Below, piece after piece: positions 10,561 to 23,060 of a DNA stretch of 64,000 nt; position 1 is the first letter of the stretch, and each line of letters starts with the position of its first letter. Source of the stretch: Icerya purchasi (Eukaryota; Arthropoda; Insecta; Hemiptera; Monophlebidae). A program made the translations under genes and the position numbers. The stretch covers positions 553,744,826 through 553,808,825 of the forward strand of contig CM077115.1 in NCBI GenBank assembly GCA_039619475.1, given 5' to 3'. A model generated the notes under the pieces. The model did not search any database and was not told the DNA's origin. It saw only the letters and a list, made by a program, of their open reading frames with translations.

Positions 10561-10932
10561 ATTTCAGGCTGAGTAAATGTAGTAGGAAAATAAAATTTTC
10601 GAATGAATATTTTTATGTGCAAACCATTTTGTGTTATGGATGGAGATCATTTCAAAAATTAGGAACGAAAGAAATTCTCGCCTTGCAGCATTTGGAAAGA
10701 TTCCCATACCGACAAGATAATTTCCAAGACAAACGGATATTTCAGGAATAAATCTGAATATTAAAATATTCACCAGTTTTGCCTTTTGCTGCGAACAATT
10801 TTGTAAAGCAAACAATACAAAGACACGTCCCCATCTTCGGGTTAGTAAATTAGTACAAAACAACAATACACAGAAGCTTAGCATAAATAGGAGTATGCAC
10901 AAACGCACATTCATGTATATATATATATATAT

Positions 10933-11170
10933 GAAACTCGGTCCTTCATGTCCCGTAAGCGGATCCGTCCCTTTACCCTGTTTTGGGACGTCCCCGGACT
11001 CCTTGCTCTTTCACTTCTATACTTTGTATAAAACAAAGAAAACTGACAATCCCATTACAACAATCTATTTTATCGACACTTTGTCCTCTTAAATGTACGG
11101 TATGTCACATTTTGGGACAAATTTTTAACGGTGGTTGAATTTAAGAATGACGTTGCCGTTAATATTTTCA
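10933..11170 (+). mobile_element. TA-bounded MITE-like repeat, diverged copy
   Basis: Begins AACTCGGTCCTTCATG directly after a (TA)n tract, contains TTCTATACTTTGTATAAAA and several GGGACA-type motifs, and ends TAAGAATGACGTTGCCGTTAAT. The same order of blocks is found at 32177, 35648 and 62196. This copy is the most diverged. No coding capacity. Confidence 0.6.
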
Positions 11171-12940
11171 TATGTATAATATATTTCGGTATTATTATAA
11201 TTTTAGATAAATTCTTGCGAACCTTCGCGTTATAAACAGCCACTAATTTGCCGGTTAGCTGTCGCGTTAATAAACCGATGAAAATTTTCTTTAATGGTGA
11301 ATTGTGATTTTGTTAATAAAAACAAAAATATTTTGTCAAATTTCACTATTGTGAATGCCATAAATTCGATCTCCTAGACATCATGCTTCCTTTCTTTTTA
11401 CATTATCATTAATTTTAATATCGTTTTTGTAATTTTTTCGTCATTTTTTCATGTTTCCATTTTTTGTCATTTTTTCGTCATTTTTAACATTTTACGAACT
11501 GGTAGGCTAATTTCTTTTTTTACTATGAGCGCAATTTATATTAATTCGTAGATGAAACATATTTTAACGAGTACGCACATAACCCACATCATGTTCATAG
11601 GTCAGTGTGTGTCCCCCTTCCGACGTCTCGCCTCGTAGACCCCATCATTAACCGATTCGGATAATTTAATTCTTATATGAAAAGCCTTAATGTATCAAAG
11701 GAATTATCAATATGGCTGCGACTGTTAACAGTTTGTACTTTTTAAGAAAATTACTTTTAATTTTGATCATTTACTCATTAAGTTGTGACGTTCATTCATT
11801 GCGTGTTCGTGCATCTTTTGTGGTTTTTTTGTTGCCCCCCCCCCCCCCGATTGATATTTCTCAATGTTAGTCCGTTTATAATCGTTGCATTTCATCCGAT
11901 TCAATGTAAATCATCCGGATCATCCGGAAGAACATTTTAAAATTCGCAAATATTCCGAAGTTTTCTTCAACATCGAAAGGTAAGACATGTGTATAGAACA
12001 CATCAACTACACAAGTTGCTCTTCCACCAACACAACATACCACTACATCCGTACACAGACAGGCGCGCGAACACACACGCACACACTGTTACGTCAGATA
12101 GAACAAAAAAAAGTAATGATATCCGAATCGTAAACAATGAAAAACAACAGAGTCGATCATTATTTTTATTAGTAATGAAAATATGAACGGAAATTTTACA
12201 ATTAAAAAAACGTCCAACTTTCAGCGCCGAATTATCTTGTTAATGACGTAGGAAGGTTTAAATAATTCTCGTTGATGAAGGCCTATTATTCTTTCGTTTG
12301 TTTCCCGAAGAAACCGGAGTGGCGATAAAGATGTGCTGAAAAATACATTTTACATGTTACATTAAAGAGAATAAAATAAAATGGACGCGATTAAACGGGG
12401 GGAAAAAAATTATAACAAATTTTACAGCAATTTTTCAACCTGGAGAGCGCATATCAAAAATAAAGGAAAAGAATTGCATGGGAAATATTTGATATCCGTC
12501 TAAGCTCTCAATTAATATTTTACAATATAAAATCTAATTATGGGCTTGTACTTCAGAATTGCACTATACAGAGATTTTAATGCATTACAGCTAAGTGTGC
12601 TTTGGCTTGTCTCATTAAATGAACCATTCATCGCGACGTTAATACACAGACAATGAAAGATGTCGTCCGTCTTTATATTACTTAAATTGCATCCGAAACC
12701 GTTAATGGTTGGCACACTAGGTAGCGATGATGGTACTACATGTGTCTGCGAACACATTTAAGCGGTATGATGCTAAGATTTATCGGAATGCCGTTCTTAA
12801 AGTAGAAGTATCTCCGCCTATGGTCTCTGAAAACAGTTACATTTATTAATCTCCATCTCTTCAAATAGATAATAAAATATAAACAAATAAAGTATTCTTC
12901 GTCTGCAATATGTCCAACTTCAATTAATTGCGTATTTTCC
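11171..12940. other. Intergenic, simple repeats only
   Basis: A cluster of TTTTTCGTCAT-like repeats lies near 11430-11500 and a 14-base C run at 11835-11848. Frames of 65-81 codons here match nothing I recognise. Confidence 0.5.
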
Positions 12941-13250
12941 TAAATACTCAGGAATGATCGTAGATCGAAGGCTATGCTAAAAAGCTGAAGTACGTTAGAA
13001 ACCCGGATAGTGCGAAAAGAGTATCAGTAAGACTTTTAAAAAAGTAGGCAACTTGCCTTTTTCTAGTATAATGCAATAACAACACGCGGAGACTTGCAGC
13101 TCGGATTTTAAATTTAAGTAGGACGGAACACTATAAAAATTTGCAAATAATTCCGAAGAAAGCCCTTAGAATTTATTTGCATCGGTTGAAGTCACCTTGC
13201 ATCATTTTATTCGATTTTTTCCGGAAGAACTGCCTGTTAAGTAGCCGATA
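12941..13250 (+). pseudogene. R1-like LINE reverse transcriptase remnant
   Basis: With frameshifts the translation reads KYSGMIVDRRLC, then DSAKRVSVRLLKKVGNLPF, then a degraded stretch ending IIQKKALRIYLHRL. This matches the order at the end of the RT domain in R1/jockey-type LINEs (KYLG..D..L, array of Lys/Arg helix, then IQ..ALR). No tail or poly-A was recognised. It is broken and undatable; the clade is a guess. Confidence 0.5.
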
Positions 13251-14689
13251 AAACTTATATACGCCGTTCACGAAGTTTAGTTGAGTACCTTAGCGGTGGC
13301 CTCGTGCACTGGTATCGATTTTCAAGAATAAATGTACTCTATACTAGTGTACAAATGCGATTAAATTTTAATAATCGTCTGGAGTCGTATGGTAGACCAA
13401 ATAAATTTGAAGTAACGCGTTTTATCACTGCCGGTCACGAAATTTTTGTTAAGTTGGATCATTTAAGACGATTTTTATGTTAAATTATTATAATATATTT
13501 TTTTGTCGGAACAATATAAAGAGAACTGCAATTGTAATACTCGGCGCATTCGCAGCGACTGTTACACTTTCCTCAAAGTGTCAGATGGCATCCAAAAAGA
13601 TCCCCCCTCTTAGTTTTATTTTAGACTCCTAAGATTTTCTACACTCTCGCTGAGTCGAATGATCGGTTCCTCTGATTTGTTGGTTCGACTTTACTTATTT
13701 CTTTATTAAATATTTTTTGAAATTTTCTCGTTCAAATCTATTCATTCGTTATTTCCCGATCCCTACTGGCTTCTTTTAACGAAAAGCGTTCATCTTTCGA
13801 ACTTTTATCCTATAAGATGTTGTTTTTGTTATTTGGTTCCGTCTGTGAACTTTTTCGTTTTCATTACGTATCAAGAAAATTTTCAAATAGACGCCTCGTT
13901 TTCTCTACTTCACTAATTTCCCTAGCCCCTTAAAAAGGCTTTCTTGTTCAACCTTTTACCAAATTCTGGGCCTATTCTAATTTATTTCTCTCTAGTTTTC
14001 CACAAAGTCATTATATCTTAAGTTTCAAAAATGTTTTGCAACTACCTCACATGTCATTTTCTCCATTTCGATTATGAAATACTTCTTATACGCCACTTTC
14101 CGTTTCACTCGATTAAAATCAACCTCTTGCGGGGATATTCCTGGCCATTTAGGTGTTGAGGATTTAATAGATTCATTCGTTTTTCGACTTCTAAGAGTGG
14201 AAATTCTTCGACCCATTTTCAGTCACTTGATATAATATTTCCCTTCTTTTTTAAACTACTCATTCCGAACTATAACGTAATTTTTTACTTTTTTTTAAAA
14301 TTTTCTAGGTCATTTTAATTTTTTATTCAGCTGTCTCCATTTTACATTTTCTCGATGTGAATCCGACGAGTTATATATCCATCTTTACATTTTAATTTTC
14401 CCTTTCGCATCGGTATCTCGTTTTTCACCTGTATCTCTATTCTGTTTTGTTTTTCATTTTTTTTTTTTTTTTTTTAAACTCTGGTCCCTTTAAATGAAGT
14501 AATTATTTTTCTTTAAACTCACTCTTACGCTCCTTACAACGCCTTCCCCCCTACACTATATTTAGTTATTAAAACTATGAATTCGTGTACACCTTGAAAA
14601 TATTGCGTCTCCTTTAATTGCAAAAACAGAAATAAACCTACGCAAGATTAGTTAGAAAATATTCTTGTTCACATTTTACAAAAGACATT
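13251..14689. other. Intergenic, nothing recognised
   Basis: T-rich sequence with a poly-T run at about 14459-14475. No gene or element can be supported. Confidence 0.5.
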
Positions 14690-15745
14690 TGAACAAGTGT
14701 AATTGATGGAACGGCTTTGGAGTGTTGCAGAATCAACAGCAAATTGGTGCGGCTTTTTGCCTTTTACAAACCCAGGGGAAAGGCTTTTGATAGTTGCTAC
14801 GCCATTTAATTTGGTATGCACTGCGTGTTCATGTAGTTCCTGAAAAATCGATTGGACAGGTTCGAATTCTGTACAGAAGGAGGCAATTAGTAAAATTAGA
14901 TGATCCGATATCTTCCCTGTCTGCATTGGAGCACATCGAGGTCGACATTCTCGCTATTATCCTTTAGTATATCATTGTGGGTCCAGAGTTGCATGCGGGA
15001 TATACAAATTATTACACCTTGGACACTGTCGCATGCAGATGATTTCAAAAGATGCACACTTATGGAGTAACCAATCAGAATGAGCTTAAAGTCAATGTTA
15101 AGAAAATGGAATAAATGGCAACGGACGTAAAGTAATAGATTCTATCCAAGATTTGAAATTGCTTAGGGCTTATGTATAGGAAGCATATTGTCATGTAGTA
15201 GATGCAGTACACAATCGCATAAGTAATACGTGGGTAAAGTGGTAACTAGAGACCGAGTGGTAAATATAATGCGATTAAAGTCAAAAGTGTACCGAACTGT
15301 TGTTCGTCCGGTTGCCTTATCTGGCACAAAACGCTGGCCGGTCACTAAGCAGAAAGAACAAGAACTGCATGTGATGGAAAGGCGAATACTAAGCTGGTTC
15401 CGGTAAATCTCTCCTATCTGACGACCGTATTAAGAATAGCATTCACGCGGCGATGGGAACTGCGTCGATCTTCGATAAACTGCGCGCGAGAGTCGCTTAA
15501 GATAGTATGGACGTGTAAAACGTGCCCCGGAAACTAGCAGTAATCGTTGCTATCAGTAGCGTGTGGGTCTGAAGTATAGGACAAGAGACCTGTAGGAAGA
15601 CCAAAGCGTAGATGGACCGATTGATTACAGCTGATTTCCGTAGCATTGGTATACATTCGAGTCGAGCGTACAATCGAAAAGCGCTCAAGCGGAAAAATGT
15701 TAAGAAAACGAAGAAGATTTTTCAAAATTCCTTCAAGAAACCAAG
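14690..15745 (+). mobile_element. RTE-like LINE reverse transcriptase fragment
   Basis: Read in three shifting frames the sequence gives, in order: GKAFD near 14777 (RT motif A), IWYALRVHVVPEKSIGQ near 14810, ELKVNVKKMEYMATD-like near 15080-15120, RLKSKVYRTVVRPVALSGTK near 15270-15325, HVMERRILSWFR near 15370-15405, RGDGNCVDL.. and finally RPVGRPKRRWTD near 15590-15620. The last three are the signature of the C-terminal part of RTE-type and related LINE proteins (VYRTVVRP.ALYGTE.W, HVMEMRMLRW, GRPK.RW.D). Many frameshifts and stops show it is old. 5' truncated; the end near 15745 is approximate. Confidence 0.78.
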
Positions 15746-16460
15746 CACAGCAAAAGCAAATTAATTTTAAAATTTATACCCTTCTAAAAAAAGAAAAAAA
15801 AGAAAAAGGTATCGAACGCTAGCGGTTTTGACTCAATAACTGGAAAAATTAAAATAAGGCGTTAAAATCGGGATACGATTAAAGATGGAGAATACGAAAT
15901 ATTGAAGTACGGGGATTACCGCTGCAGATGGGAATGAAGGAATAAAGGCAGAATTATAAGGAGAAAGAAGATCCGGTGCTAAGATTTCAGAGTACAGAAT
16001 AGAGCGTTCGGAAGCAAGGGCATATGCATCACAACATCAAAAATATGACGGTAATAATGATTCTCATATTTTGTAGGTTTGAACAAATCGGATTATTCCT
16101 TGATGTGAGCAGTTGGCCATTTTAGGCTCATTATTGTATCTGTAAGTTGTTGATCGAAAAAAAAGAAAAACAAAACAAATATTAAATGAGCGGTATATTA
16201 AAGCTGCATGTTTAACACCAAATGAAATCTCTTATTTCTTAAATACATATGGATGAATAAATAAATATTATTATCAATTAACAAACATTATTCATATTAT
16301 GTAAGATTCCTCACAATAATCGATGTATTAGTGGGTGATTCATGTTATCAACAGTTTAAAAATTCTCATACTATAGTACACAAACTTCTTGTAACTGATT
16401 TTTGCATTTCTTTTTAAGTTCCAACAAAAATCTCTAACGGCGTAAGATTTTATTATTATA

Positions 16461-16501
<41 letters not shown>

Positions 16502-16767
16502 TATTATTATTATTATTATTTTGGTGTCCGTTGAGAAAAAAGCTCTCATTTAAGGGGGGGGGGGAAGAATAAACCAACGGTAAATCGATTTTGCAAAATA
16601 AAAATTGTTTTTCTCTAAAGCGATAATATTTTTAGTTATACAATCGGCTCAGCGTACTGATTCAGACAAGTCAGTTATAATAATTGCGAGGTTCGCTAAA
16701 TATATTATTTCTTTTTTTGGTTATTTCAGCAGTAATCGTCTTTTGAAAATTAAATGAAAAACGAGCT
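15746..16767. other. Intergenic with (TTA)n microsatellite and G run
   Basis: (TTA)n at about 16451-16520 and an 11-base G run at 16554-16564. The 69-codon minus frame is the translated microsatellite. No gene. Confidence 0.6.
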
Positions 16768-17000
16768 GGGTTTTTTTTTTTTTTTTTTTAATTGGGCTTG
16801 TCAACCAAGGACCTTCACCCAGAAACAATTAAAGGGAAACGAAAGTTATATAGTGAGACGATCAGCTATCGTTAATAAGAAGGAAACAATGGAAGGGATA
16901 ATAAGTGTAGAAGGAAAAGACACAGGATATAACGAGCACAAAAAGGAGCAGGAAGCCCCAGCCCAAGCAAGTGGGAATACATTAGCACATACGTGGTCAT
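16768..17000 (-). mobile_element. I-like LINE tail
   Basis: A poly-T run at 16771-16789 is the poly-A tail of a minus-strand LINE. Reading away from it on the minus strand gives LGLPAPFCARYILCLFL, matching LGLPTPYCAHYILALP of the copy at 38.4 kb. The short untranslated piece (near 16790-16830) also resembles that of the copy at 49.2 kb (AACCAAGGACC / AGCCAAGGACC). Severely 5' truncated. Confidence 0.65.
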
Positions 17001-17759
17001 AGCTCTGTATACGTGTCTTCTAAAAACTAAATTCTTTTTGTACAAAATATATAGCCGTTTAGTGTTTCTGTACGTTACAATATTTTAATCGCAGTACCCT
17101 CTTCATAGTAATTTTAAACAATTTAAAAGGCGAATATTCTTTCCGGTTTTTTTTAAAAATGTTTTGTGAACTATTAAATGCAGGTGGTAATGGTGAAGTT
17201 AACAAAATACTCCGGTTTTCAAATGTTGAATCTAGAAATGTAGATGGGCTGTTGACAAAAGAAAGCATTGCGTTTATTCGTAAAATGAAGTTGAAAATTT
17301 AAACCAATAATTCGTAAAAGAAATATTTCGCTGATATTATAGCAGAAGATGGTATAAGAAAACCCTTCTTGTAGTTAAATCTGATTGATATATAGAAGGA
17401 ACAATGCGACGAACGTGACCGGACAATATTCGCACTGGCGGGAGTTTGGCAGTCACTTAAGGAACGGAATTTTATTTATATTGTTCGTTTATCCTTGCGG
17501 GCGTTTCTCTGCTTGCTCAAAGTTCCATTTACCTGTCTCATCAAATTAACTAACTACTGAATGTTTAGCTAACCGTCTTCAATCGGTTTTCATTCAAAGG
17601 TATCGTTAATACTTTTTTATTCTTCAAAAATTTACTATAATAATAATCGTAACAATAAACGCTAAAACAAAAAAAAAAACAATTATAAGTAAATAAAATC
17701 CACGAGAGTAAAACCTTTTTAACCCTTTTCTTCTAACAATTAAAAATTTTGCCGAATCG
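17001..17759. other. Intergenic, nothing recognised
   Basis: No domain in the 69-codon minus frame at 17059-17268 and nothing else to support. Confidence 0.5.
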
Positions 17760-18500
17760 CTTTGTTGGCCAGATTGTAATGTAGAAATAAGGATGCAAAA
17801 AGATCTAATAACAATAAGTAAATGGGCACACGATAAAAGTCTAAGAATAAATGTAAAAAAAGACTAATGGTACTACGTATGAAAAGGAACAGCCCTGATT
17901 TGTATTGTCAAAATATAATAATGCACTCAAACGAATGTGTACACTCGATTAGGGAGGAAGAAATGAATGCGAAATGAAAAACTGTCAAAAGTTAGACTTA
18001 GTAACGCAGTATAAACATTTTTGGACAATAATGATGGACCAACACTTAAAATGGGACATACACATATGGGGAATACATTGCAAAGAAAATAAGAGCAGTT
18101 TTACCATCTTTATATATACATTAAAGAAATATGCAACAAATGAAACATTAAAAGTAGTTTATTATGCACCGCTAGTAGAGTCGAGGATCAGATATGGAAT
18201 TCAGGCATAATGATGAGGAAAGGTATACTTGGGAAAAATAAATAAACTGCAAATTAAATGCTTGAAATTAATAGGAAATCCTTAAAGGGAGAGACCGATA
18301 GTGAAATAATTAAAAGAGAAGAAAACGTAATGAGCATAAGAGGAATGTACTTATTACTGAACATATGGGGGTACATATCAGCAGAAAAGAAAATGGAATT
18401 GGAGGAAAGAATAAACACAGAATACGAGTTGAGGGAAAAACTTTCGTACCAACTGCCGTCAGCAAGAACATAGATTAGCAATCGGATAAATATATTATAA
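17760..18500 (+). pseudogene. LINE reverse transcriptase C-terminal part
   Basis: Shifting frames give LQKDLITISKWAHDKSLRIN, then VKKTK near 17855, a degenerate YKHFWTIMMDQHLKWDIHI near 18010-18065 (YLG..LD..L.W..HI), YYAPLVESRIRYGIQA at 18155-18208 (the region before the W of IQIW) and LQIKCLKLI near 18248. This is the thumb and connection part of a jockey/CR1-type ORF2. The following 18258-18473 frame ends with an LP-type tail. Multiple frameshifts; dead. The 3' end is uncertain. Confidence 0.72.
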
Positions 18501-19141
18501 CTCAGATGTTGAATAAAATACCCAAAAAGAAATAATAGAGAAGGAAAATATATGGGGGAAAGAAAAAGGAAAATAAAGGAATGGTTTCAGGAAGAAGAAA
18601 ATATAAAAAAAAGAAATAATAAATATAAAATAAAAAGACAAAGCGCAACAAAAAAAGCTAGGAAAAAAAACAAAAAAAAAACTGAATATAGAAAATAGAA
18701 ATACATTAGTAATTATTAATAAGTAAAATAGATAGATTAAGTAAATATTACACGATCATGTATATGTATAAGTTAATTTAAGATGGTAAAATGTTCAATA
18801 GGAGATAATTCGTCGACAAGCGTTTTAGCTTGACGGAAATTTTTCTATGTAAAAAATTATAAATACATATTTTTCAAAAGTAGTAAAAAACAAAAAGGAA
18901 AAAAAAAAGTAATGACCTTTTTTCACTTCGGAATTTGTACGTCTGCAAAACATTTTACTCTGCATAAATTAAAATTACCGTCCAGAGATTTACGCGTTAA
19001 ATAAGTGTAATCTTAGTGACGGGTAAATAAACAAATGATTTCTTCTGGCGACATTACTTAGATGTTTCATTTTAATATATACGAAAATGTGATTATAGAA
19101 ATAATAAGATCCATCGTCAGGTTCTGTATTGCGGCGATCGT
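18501..19141. other. A-rich intergenic sequence
   Basis: A-rich and G-poor to about 18700; a small inverted repeat GTCGACAAGC/GCTTGACGG lies near 18813-18838. It may include the tail of the LINE before it, but no boundary is visible. Confidence 0.4.
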
Positions 19142-20832
19142 AATTTTTTTTATTTTTTTTTATTTTTAAATAACATATGGAGAACCCACAAGGCAATCAC
19201 TCGTCCGTAGGTTCTCATCACAGTTACAACGTTTATTTGTAATAAAGTTACGATCATATACAATTAACCGCTTAACTAACAAATGTGTCACAAAACAAAG
19301 TAAAAACAAACGTAATATAATTTTCTACTAAAAATAACAGCATAACGCATAATTCAAAATCTAAACAAAACAAGGCAAAAAGCACAATAGCAATTCGTAT
19401 AGAACCCAATGAAAGAAGAAAAAAAAGAGAAAAGAAAAATGTGAAATAAAAAAAATAATAAAATACATATATAATTAACTGAGAAAAGATAAAGAGAAAA
19501 AAAATAAAATAAAAATAAATCACTTATCGCATACTCCTTCCACTTCTTTCAGTTGCAGTCGTTGTAGTTGCTCAACAGCCAATTTTTTTAATTTCTAAGA
19601 GGCAATTTTTTTTTATTCTTTATTTTTATAATATCCGTCGAAATTTTCCCTAACAAGTCAAACAGTACAGAGTCCAGGCTTAATATATGTAATTTTGGAC
19701 GAAGCTCTAGTTATCTTCACTATATACCTAGTCTTAAGGTCGGGAGGATTCGGCTTATAATCATATAAAATAAATAAATAATACCTTAGTTTAGCCGGTA
19801 TTTCTTCCATTTCCTTCCACCAATTATTGCATAAATCATTTTTCACTATGATTTTTTAAAGTCCAAGTCCGGCACTTTCCCTCTTTTTACTGATTGATAC
19901 CGCATCAAACTTACGATTACCTAGTATAGCCTCAAATTCATCCTAATTTTTACGAACACTTCTAATATTTATGTGCATAAATTTCATCGGCTTACTATTG
20001 TAATTACTGTTTGTTTTTGCCTGCTATACAATTTGAAAGATTATTTTTACAGTCCAAGTCCCATTCATCCAAATCGTTATATTTTTTGCATTGAACAAAA
20101 TCAAATTTATGATCCTTAGAATACAAATTGCTTTGCAGTATTTATAAATAACTAAAATTAATTATATACGTATACAAGCGCACTTAACTGTATACGTACA
20201 CATACTGATATATTCGCTAAAATATTTATCTACTAAAACTAAAACGAGCATTTTAGTCCATGTTATTATCACATTAAATTTCTCGATACCATTCCTAGTA
20301 CCACGCTTCATGAGGCACACTTCACGTAATCGTTATGACGAGAATTTAATATTCGACGGATATAAAATTTGAAAAAGCTTACGTATACAGATTAAGCCTA
20401 ACATTACTTCATAGTAAGCCTTAGAAAACGTCATAAAAGTCGAAAAGAAGAAATGAAAACAAAAAAAATTAATAAATAAAAATAAAGTAGGACGAAGGAG
20501 ATAAAGTAATACTATATCTCTTATTAACATAAACGCTGCAAATGCTCATTGCTTCTTACGTTTATAACACGCTCATTTTCTTCCTTCCCGATGTAGATTT
20601 TACCCCTGTTGACCCAAACAAATTTATAATTGAGTATTTTTGCTTTTTGTTTTGCTTCATATAGAAGATTTTTGTAAAATGTTGATAAATTTTCATTAAC
20701 ATAAATTTTTAAGCCACTATTTTGGTTATTAGTTATATCTTTATCATACACTATCGCTTTTTTTCCCTCATTTCCAAAAATCGATCTGCCAAAATACGTC
20801 CAACCTTAACAATAATCGGTTTCGGTAACTTG

Positions 20833-22533
20833 TAGCCAGAGAGCTCATCAACATTTTTGGTTAGTTATTTGAGGCACTTCGAAAACTTGCTCAAAACGTA
20901 CTTTAGTAATAGCTAAATACAAAAAGACAGATCCGGCTGAAGGGTTAGGGGGCTTAAGCGAGCCTTAAATGTTTAAAGATGGGAAATTTTTTTTGCAAAA
21001 AATGTATTTGAGGCACGATGAAATTTTAATATGTTAAAATTTAGTATTTGAAGAGTTAAAAAATCAAAAAGCCAGAGATCATTTATCCGGGGCAAAAGTA
21101 TTGCCAGGTGCTTGCAAAGTTACGTTTTAAAAAATCGAAAAAATGTACTCGAATGAACTTTATACAGAATAATATTCGTGACTAAAAATAAATATTTACA
21201 AAAAGACAGGTCGTTTCGGTGGGACATTTTACCTGCCCGGCGATTGAGAAGGTTTAACGTGAGTGCGAATGAGTAGCGTGATGGGTAAGTTAAAGTGTAA
21301 GAGGGAACATACATACATCGGCAGCTGTCTCAGTTGAAGGACGCTGCGATGCGATTGGCTCTAGCGTAACAACGTGACTTACAGCACGCTAGAGGTTTTT
21401 CCTAGTACTTTGGAGTATTCTCAATCATATAATACAACGTATTTCTGTATCACATATTATTATTCCATAGTTTTGTTATTAATTTCGTTATCATTCGCTA
21501 ATTTGCTCAAAAGACAATAAAAAAATTATTGTGTTTAACGAAAAAACTTTTAAAAAAGTCTTGAAGTGTTAGAAATCAGGAAAATACATATGGGTTAATA
21601 CACAACGAGAGTTAGACGAAAAACTGGAAACTAATTACCACAAAAATTTACAATTGCATAAAGAAGTATTTGATGAAATTTGTAGTTTTATTGATCAAAG
21701 TATTTTGGAACAGAACAAAAGTTGAAAAGTATGACAACGTCTTCAGTAAAGATCACTTTGAGATGAAATTGAAAAAAAATATATGTATATAAAGATTGGT
21801 TATAAAAAAATATTAATGAATAATAAAAAAATTGTGGGACCAAAAGGTTATTTAGTCAATGATGACTTGTTTTCTCTTATAGAAGAAAAATACGTTATCC
21901 AAAATGCTGCTCTTATTTTACGGCAAACAATTTTAAACATGGAAAAAACACCATTACCCGAAAATTTGCACACCTCGGATTTCTCGGAGGGAGAAAGCAA
22001 AAGACCACGAATAATAAAAGATTTTTATTCGACTGTGTTGTATTTGAAGAAGTGCAAGAAGATTCAACTTTAACCTACCCATAGCGCTACTCACTCGCAA
22101 TCACGTTGAACATTCTCAATCGTCTGGCAGGTAAAATCACCGAAACGACCTGTCTTTTTGTAAATATTTATTTTTAGCCACGAATATTATCCTGTATAAA
22201 TTTCATCGTGCCCCAAGTACACTTTTTTCGATTTTTTAAAACGTAACTTTGCAAGCACCTGGCAACACTTTCGCCCCGGGTAAATGATCTCTGGCTTTTT
22301 GATTTTTTAACTCTTCAAATGCTAAATTTTAACATATTAAAATTTCATCGTGCCTCAAATACATTTTTTGCAAAAAAAATTTCCCATCTTTAAACATTCA
22401 AGGCTCGCTTAAGCCCCCTAACCCTTCAGCCGGATCTGTCTTTTTGTATTTAGCTATTACTAAAGTACGTTTTGAGCAAGTTTTCGAAGTGCCTCAAATA
22501 ACTAACCAAAAATGTTGATGAACTCTCGGGCTA
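20833..22533. mobile_element. 1.7-kb long-TIR transposon inserted in LINE ORF1
   Basis: Left arm 20833-21297 and right arm 22064-22533 are inverted repeats of about 465 bp that differ by scattered substitutions. Both ends start TAGCCMGAGAG. On the plus strand TTG lies on both sides (20830-20832 and 22534-22536), a likely 3-bp target duplication. The 766-bp centre holds a protein remnant. Long TIRs with a 3-bp duplication occur in several DNA transposon superfamilies, so I do not assign one. Each arm contains TTTGAGGCAC near its outer third. Confidence 0.87.
21500..22073 (+). pseudogene. Broken ORF inside the long-TIR transposon
   Basis: The best frame is 21783-22073 (96 aa), preceded by related but stop-interrupted translation from about 21500 (RELDEKLETNYHKNLQLHKE, VFDEICSFIDQSILEQNK). 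It contains KKIVGPKGYLVNDDLFSLIE, then YVIQNAALILRQTILNM, PLPENLHTSDFSEGES and PRIIKDFYSTVLYL. I do not recognise a named domain. The pattern of a short helical protein with LPEN...GE...P....DFY looks like transposon-associated proteins of unknown function, by impression only. No DDE motif is visible, so the remnant may be a captured or accessory ORF rather than the transposase. The frame ends 10 bases into the right arm. Confidence 0.45.
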
Positions 22534-23060
22534 TTGGTACTACGCGTCGGTAAACGATGCGCTGCCACTATGTTATCACGTGTAATATTAACATTCAACT
22601 TTTCGCTAATCGCTGTAACAATATCCGGTAGCTGTTCACCGGGCTATTCCGAAACATCGTGTAGTTCGATGTTATCTCGGCGACCGTATTGTTCAAGTTG
22701 ATGTACAATACTGTACAACTCAGTGATCTGCCCATCCTTCTTAACCAGCGCGCATCTTTTAAGCTTCTTATTTCGTCTCGCAATGACATAATTTCGTCAT
22801 AATGATTCCCAATGAAATTCATCGAGACTTTTAATGTACATCCTTACGTAACACATCTATGCCCTGTGCAAAGGACATGGAGGTTCTCCATCTGAATTCG
22901 TTTGCAGGTGATCCTCCTTTAATGCAGGATTGTTGACATTTGGTTTTTTCATTTTCTTTTTAGTAGGTGGCTGGTCACTTCCATCGCTTGACCCATGTCG
23001 ACTCTTCCTTTTTAGATTTAATATGAGCGGAGGAATCGATTTTTTATTGTTTGGCATAAT

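Larger units (their letters stand above)
20524..23057 (-). pseudogene. CR1-like LINE ORF1, interrupted by a transposon
   Basis: ORF1 proteins of this type bind RNA and act as chaperones. The upstream part starts MPNNKKSIPPLI at 23057, continues through a Lys-rich stretch (PPTKKKMKK) and, after a frameshift, an alpha-helical segment (SLRDEIRSLKD, ITELYSIVHQLEQYGRRDN) ending AAHRLPTRST at the transposon. The downstream part resumes KLPKPIIVKVGR and ends in the frame 20751-20524 (IYVNENLSTFYKNLL, YKFVWVNRGKIYIGKEEN). The VNENL...A..L..KFVW...GKI..RK pattern is typical of insect CR1-like ORF1 proteins with an FP-type domain. Joining across the insertion site keeps the protein order, which shows the transposon entered an existing ORF1. 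Confidence 0.78.
19142..23060 (-). mobile_element. CR1-like LINE with ORF1 and ORF2 start, internally deleted
   Basis: Reading the minus strand from 23057: ORF1 (split by a foldback transposon at 20833-22533), a gap, the first residues of ORF2 at 19987 (MKFMHINIRSVRKN, the usual start of an apurinic endonuclease), some diverged sequence, then the family 3' end at 19214-19180 (GAACCTACGGACGAGTGATT) and an A-rich tail to 19142. Most of the endonuclease and the whole RT are missing. The 3' end sequence matches the copy at 3.2-3.96 kb. This is the only LINE here with a recognisable ORF1 to ORF2 order apart from jockey. Confidence 0.75.

Noticed and set aside
16340..16549. 69-codon minus frame rich in Ile
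   Set aside because: It is a translated (TTA)n microsatellite.
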